Shown here: positions 62,101 through 64,000 of the stretch, piece by piece
Numbering within the stretch: position 1 is the first letter of the stretch
Layout of the letters: every line of letters starts with the position of its first letter
DNA from: Thalassospira lucentensis MCCC 1A00383 = DSM 14000
GTDB taxonomy: Bacteria; Pseudomonadota; Alphaproteobacteria; Rhodospirillales; Thalassospiraceae
NCBI RefSeq assembly: GCF_000421265.1
Contig: NZ_ATWN01000009.1
Coordinates: 62,001 to 126,000 of the forward strand
DNA: 64,000 nucleotides
Direction of reading: 5' to 3'
Notes under the pieces: generated by a model
Told to the model about the DNA's origin: nothing
What the model saw: the letters and a program-made list of their open reading frames with translations, nothing else
Databases searched by the model: none
Translations under genes and position numbers: made by a program

Positions 62101-62667
62101 GCCGGGCGATTTTTGCGCGCTCTGGACATGTACGACAATCTTCTGGGCGGACGCATGGTGGTCGAAGGAACGGTCGATGAGGGCGATGAGGCCCAACCGT
62201 TCACCGGCAAAATCAACATTGATGAATTCCGGGTGGTGAATGCACCGATTGCCGCACGGGTGCTCGGCGCGGCCTCGCTCACAGGCTTAGGTGATGTTTT
62301 GGCGGGCAATGGCATTGCCTTTGACGAACTGAACGGTGACTTCACCTATGTCAACGATGTGCTGACCCTTGGCAAGGTGGCGGCAAACGGGACAGCTGTC
62401 GGTGTGACGGCCAATGGATCGATTGATTTTGCGAAATCTGAAATCCGCTTGGCGGGATCAATTGTGCCGATCTATGCGTTGAACTCTGCCCTTGGTGTTA
62501 TTCCGATCCTTGGCGACCTCCTGGTTGGGGAAGAGGGCGGTGGCATCTTTGCCCCGACATACACCATTGAAGGTGATCTGAATGAGCCGGATGTCGATGT
62601 GAACCCGCTATCGACCTTTGTGCCGGGGGTGTTTCGCAACCTCATCACCGGGGCGGAACCGGGGTAA
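59182..62667 (+). CDS. AsmA-like/DUF3971 envelope protein, YhdP type
   Basis: This 1161-residue protein has one N-terminal membrane helix (residues 8-33) and a long beta-rich body in the periplasm. The start VWRVAQGPVSLHRITPYIVDRLNQSM, the DUF3971 region near 320-460 and an AsmA-type C-terminus (IAARVLGAASLTGLGDVLAGNGIAFDELNGDFTYVNDVLTLGKVAANGTAVGVTANGSIDF) place it with YhdP/TamB-like bridge proteins that help phospholipids reach the outer membrane. The start is GTG with AAGGTAAATAGG upstream. It is divergent from glnE and ends at a strong terminator. Confidence 0.88.
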   Translation: MRLLKTFSGWLGLIFGALVLFVGVFGAVTVWRVAQGPVSLHRITPYIVDRLNQSMGENRLSVEDLVLYWRGWDEKFDVRLRDVSVHGPDNSELLQVPEADVVFSTKALFEGVLALRELNLIGPRIRLERGRDGAINIGYAAEEDVVDDANRSPDVLNQPERAPSLVIDLPPVPGDDQGTDALPKDGANGTDPGSDVHSGSQALRDIVDILSGARTDFPAADYFESFGVVNADLQVRDEKLGVIWAAPQADILLSRGKFGVSAEASMQVSAGSVATRIDVTGDYSTRTGEIDLAAKLGEIELAELATISNVFDGLRDAFVPVSGGLKAKYDANGELISASADLSVGSGVVSLPDEIRATYRVTGGRIATSYVPGRISFDDVTLNVGASVASLKGVVLDPFSDWKINLDVSAKDVATNDLNRLWPENVGYDAREWVIENLSEGIVHQATMHTELHQDEAGEVILDALGGQMTMSGVTVHYLGEMPVVLDAAGRAEFDATSFKIYADQGNADGLIVENASIEFTKLDEPVPSADIEVVAHGSVQKALELIDAEPLGFAKRLGIDPKQITGDQATRVRLYFPLLRAVTFDDVEVAAATRIENAKVTKAFRDLDIEDGAFELQVNTKGLDLSGDAAIGQGRTNIKWIESFADKAAVRSHYTLSGDLDLSALAKVDLDVSPYLTGVADGTVDIKVGENTVGVTGDVGLKQVAVNIDAVEYQKAANVPATATFDLVVLGDNSGSLNAFGVSAPMLNANGKAKWSGDSKISDVWALNLDSSNFRENLGLSGSVRLSQDQKLFADLSGQQFDLRSFVENHTNDAATTTSENPIGQDAMVTLAGDRFLVKGGEPTLTGGKIILNKMGENQEIEINAQQAILTPWIVSDDSDQNDLPAGNNPNSGGIGERASRVGGKTDVFVNVDQMVMANGELINEVEGAIHMIGDEWDSLVLNGTFGDRANIFAQVERTDFKTRTVRLTSENAGRFLRALDMYDNLLGGRMVVEGTVDEGDEAQPFTGKINIDEFRVVNAPIAARVLGAASLTGLGDVLAGNGIAFDELNGDFTYVNDVLTLGKVAANGTAVGVTANGSIDFAKSEIRLAGSIVPIYALNSALGVIPILGDLLVGEEGGGIFAPTYTIEGDLNEPDVDVNPLSTFVPGVFRNLITGAEPG

Positions 62668-62712
62668 CGTCCTCAGGTCAATATCGTCGGACCAATGGTA
62701 TCGTATTTAAAC

Positions 62713-62744
62713 AAAAACCCCGCAGCACAGGCTGCGGGGTTTTT
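62713..62744. terminator. Bidirectional terminator between the AsmA-like gene and tyrS
   Basis: AAAAACCCCGCAGC, ACAG loop, GCTGCGGGGTTTTT: a 14-base perfect stem between convergent genes. Confidence 0.93.
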
Positions 62745-62766
62745 GTATTTTGATGAGATTCTTTGG

Positions 62767-64000
62767 TCAGACCGGTTTGATCAGGACGTGGCGTTTTTTG
62801 CCCGCAGAAACCTTGATCACACCGTCTTTGTTGATGGCATCGGCATTAATCGTGGCATTTTCATCGCTGACTTTTTCGTTATTGATTTTGGCCCCGCCAC
62901 CCTTGATCAGGCGGCGTGCTTCACCGCCGGTTTTGGCAAGGTCCGTCCGGCGGAGCAGATCAAATGCCGGAATCCCGGCATCAAGTTCAGCCTTGGCAAC
63001 TTCGACGGTTGGCAGGTCGTCGGCAAAAACGCCTTCTTCGAAGGTCTTGCGCGCGGTTTCAGCAGCGGCAAGGGCGGCTTCTTCGCCGCGGCACAGTTTA
63101 ACCGCTTCAAGGGCTAAAATCTTTTTGGCTTCGTTAATCTGCGATCCTTCGAGCTTTTCGTATTCCGCAATCTGTTCGAGCGACATTTCGGTAAACAGAC
63201 GCATGAATTTAACCACGTCGGCGTCTTCGGTATTGCGCCAGAACTGATAGTAGTCATAGGACGACAGGCGTTCTTCATTAAGCCATACAGCACCAGAAGC
63301 CGTCTTGCCCATCTTGGTCCCTGACGCAGTGGTCATCAGCGGCGTGGTCAGGCCAAACAGTGATTTTTCATCAACGCGACGGCCAAGCTCGACACCATTG
63401 ACGATGTTGCCCCACTGATCCGATCCGCCCATCTGCAGCGTGCAGGCATAATTACGGTTCAGTTCAACAAAGTCATAGGCCTGCAGGATCATGTAGTTGA
63501 ATTCAAGGAAGCTCAGCGACTGTTCACGTTCCAGACGAATTTTAACCGAGTCAAAGCTCAGCATCCGGTTGACCGAAAAATGCCGCCCAAAATCACGCAG
63601 GAATTCGATGTAGTTCAGTTTATCAAGCCAATCGGCATTGTTGACCATGATTGCATCGGTCGGGCCATCGCCAAATGTCAGGAACTGCTGAAAGACCTTT
63701 TTGATGCCAGCCATGTTGGCGGCAATGATTTCATCAGTCAAAACCGGGCGGGCGTCGTCACGGCCGGTTGGGTCACCAACACGCGTGGTGCCGCCGCCCA
63801 TCAGGACAATCGGCTTGTGGCCGGTTTTTTGTAACCAGCGCAGCATCATGATCGATACAAGCGATCCGACATGCAGGCTGTCTGCGGTGCAATCATAGCC
63901 CACATAGCACACCACCGTATTTTCCGTCGCATAGGTATCAAGACCTTCGAGGTCCGTACATTGGTGGATATAACCGCGGTCATTCATGACGCGGAGAAAA
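62767..64000 (-). CDS. tyrS: Tyrosyl-tRNA synthetase (5' end beyond the window)
   Basis: This class I enzyme charges tRNA-Tyr. It shows the HIGH-type motif SLHVGSLVS near the start, [28 protein letters not shown] as the KMSKS variant, and a C-terminal S4 RNA-binding domain ([24 protein letters not shown]). Codons before Met 63987 continue in frame as FLRV, matching the family's usual [16 protein letters not shown] start, so the true beginning lies outside the window and about ten residues are missing. Confidence 0.95.
   Translation of the reverse strand, partial: FLRVMNDRGYIHQCTDLEGLDTYATENTVVCYVGYDCTADSLHVGSLVSIMMLRWLQKTGHKPIVLMGGGTTRVGDPTGRDDARPVLTDEIIAANMAGIKKVFQQFLTFGDGPTDAIMVNNADWLDKLNYIEFLRDFGRHFSVNRMLSFDSVKIRLEREQSLSFLEFNYMILQAYDFVELNRNYACTLQMGGSDQWGNIVNGVELGRRVDEKSLFGLTTPLMTTASGTKMGKTASGAVWLNEERLSSYDYYQFWRNTEDADVVKFMRLFTEMSLEQIAEYEKLEGSQINEAKKILALEAVKLCRGEEAALAAAETARKTFEEGVFADDLPTVEVAKAELDAGIPAFDLLRRTDLAKTGGEARRLIKGGGAKINNEKVSDENATINADAINKDGVIKVSAGKKRHVLIKPV

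Overview
The window looks like ordinary chromosome from an alphaproteobacterium of the Rhodospirillales, most likely Thalassospira or a close relative. This is an inference from gene content and protein style: a GapR (DUF2312) nucleoid protein beside MmcB, a fused indolepyruvate:ferredoxin oxidoreductase, an RNase E whose S1 domain carries a long acidic insert, DUF3088, DUF455, and an FnrL-type box before hemN. I saw no rRNA, tRNA, insertion sequence, prophage, integrase or CRISPR array. About fifty protein genes fill most of the sequence and many pairs end in clear hairpin terminators.

Layout. 0.2-4.6 kb: ELM1-like protein, a LysR regulator divergent from an MFS exporter, and an EamA exporter. 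4.6-9.1 kb: anaerobic coproporphyrinogen oxidase (hemN) with an FNR-type site, DUF3088, a HIT protein, and an SDR-type gene divergent from a LysR regulator. 9.2-12.3 kb: type II NADH dehydrogenase, azoreductase and a divergent GcvA-like LysR regulator. 12.3-15.3 kb: hydroxypyruvate isomerase, glycerate 2-kinase and a FadR-type GntR regulator with a textbook operator, a small glyoxylate/tartronate-type module. 15.5-18.4 kb: N-formylglutamate amidohydrolase coupled to a GCS2-family ligase, then gapR and mmcB. 18.4-25 kb: the 1160-residue 2-oxoacid:ferredoxin oxidoreductase, a VOC protein, a benE gene broken by an internal deletion, and a GNAT protein. 25-30.5 kb: serA, an AT-rich lipoprotein, a GNAT protein with aat, and accBC. 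30.5-38 kb: a long intergenic region, a ThiS-ThiG fusion, a DsbA-like protein, a BepA-like protease with a coupled lipoprotein, a GGT-like lipoprotein without the usual nucleophile, and an aminotransferase. 37.9-45.7 kb: rne, a cell-wall amidase and penicillin-binding protein 1A. 45.9-52.2 kb: PhoD, prfB with its programmed frameshift, a small unknown gene, a deaminase, and the alkylation-repair pair (Ada/AlkA fusion plus Ogt). 52.2-64 kb: adhP, DUF455, a two-domain signalling-like protein lacking both phospho-acceptors, bcp, glnE, a large AsmA-like envelope protein, and tyrS running off the right edge.

Most genes are core metabolism, envelope or housekeeping. I did not find a convincing new multi-gene defence or mobile system. 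The points most worth a second look are: the degenerate Hpt/receiver protein at 54.3-55.1 kb; the TPP-riboswitch-like sequence at about 30.82-30.90 kb that faces away from the ThiS-ThiG fusion; the non-canonical GGT-like lipoprotein; the benE deletion between short repeats; the possible terminator inside the rne leader; and palindromes flush against the start codons of two LysR genes. Starts were moved from the longest reading frame wherever a ribosome site, signal peptide or family alignment pointed to another codon; several are GTG or TTG.
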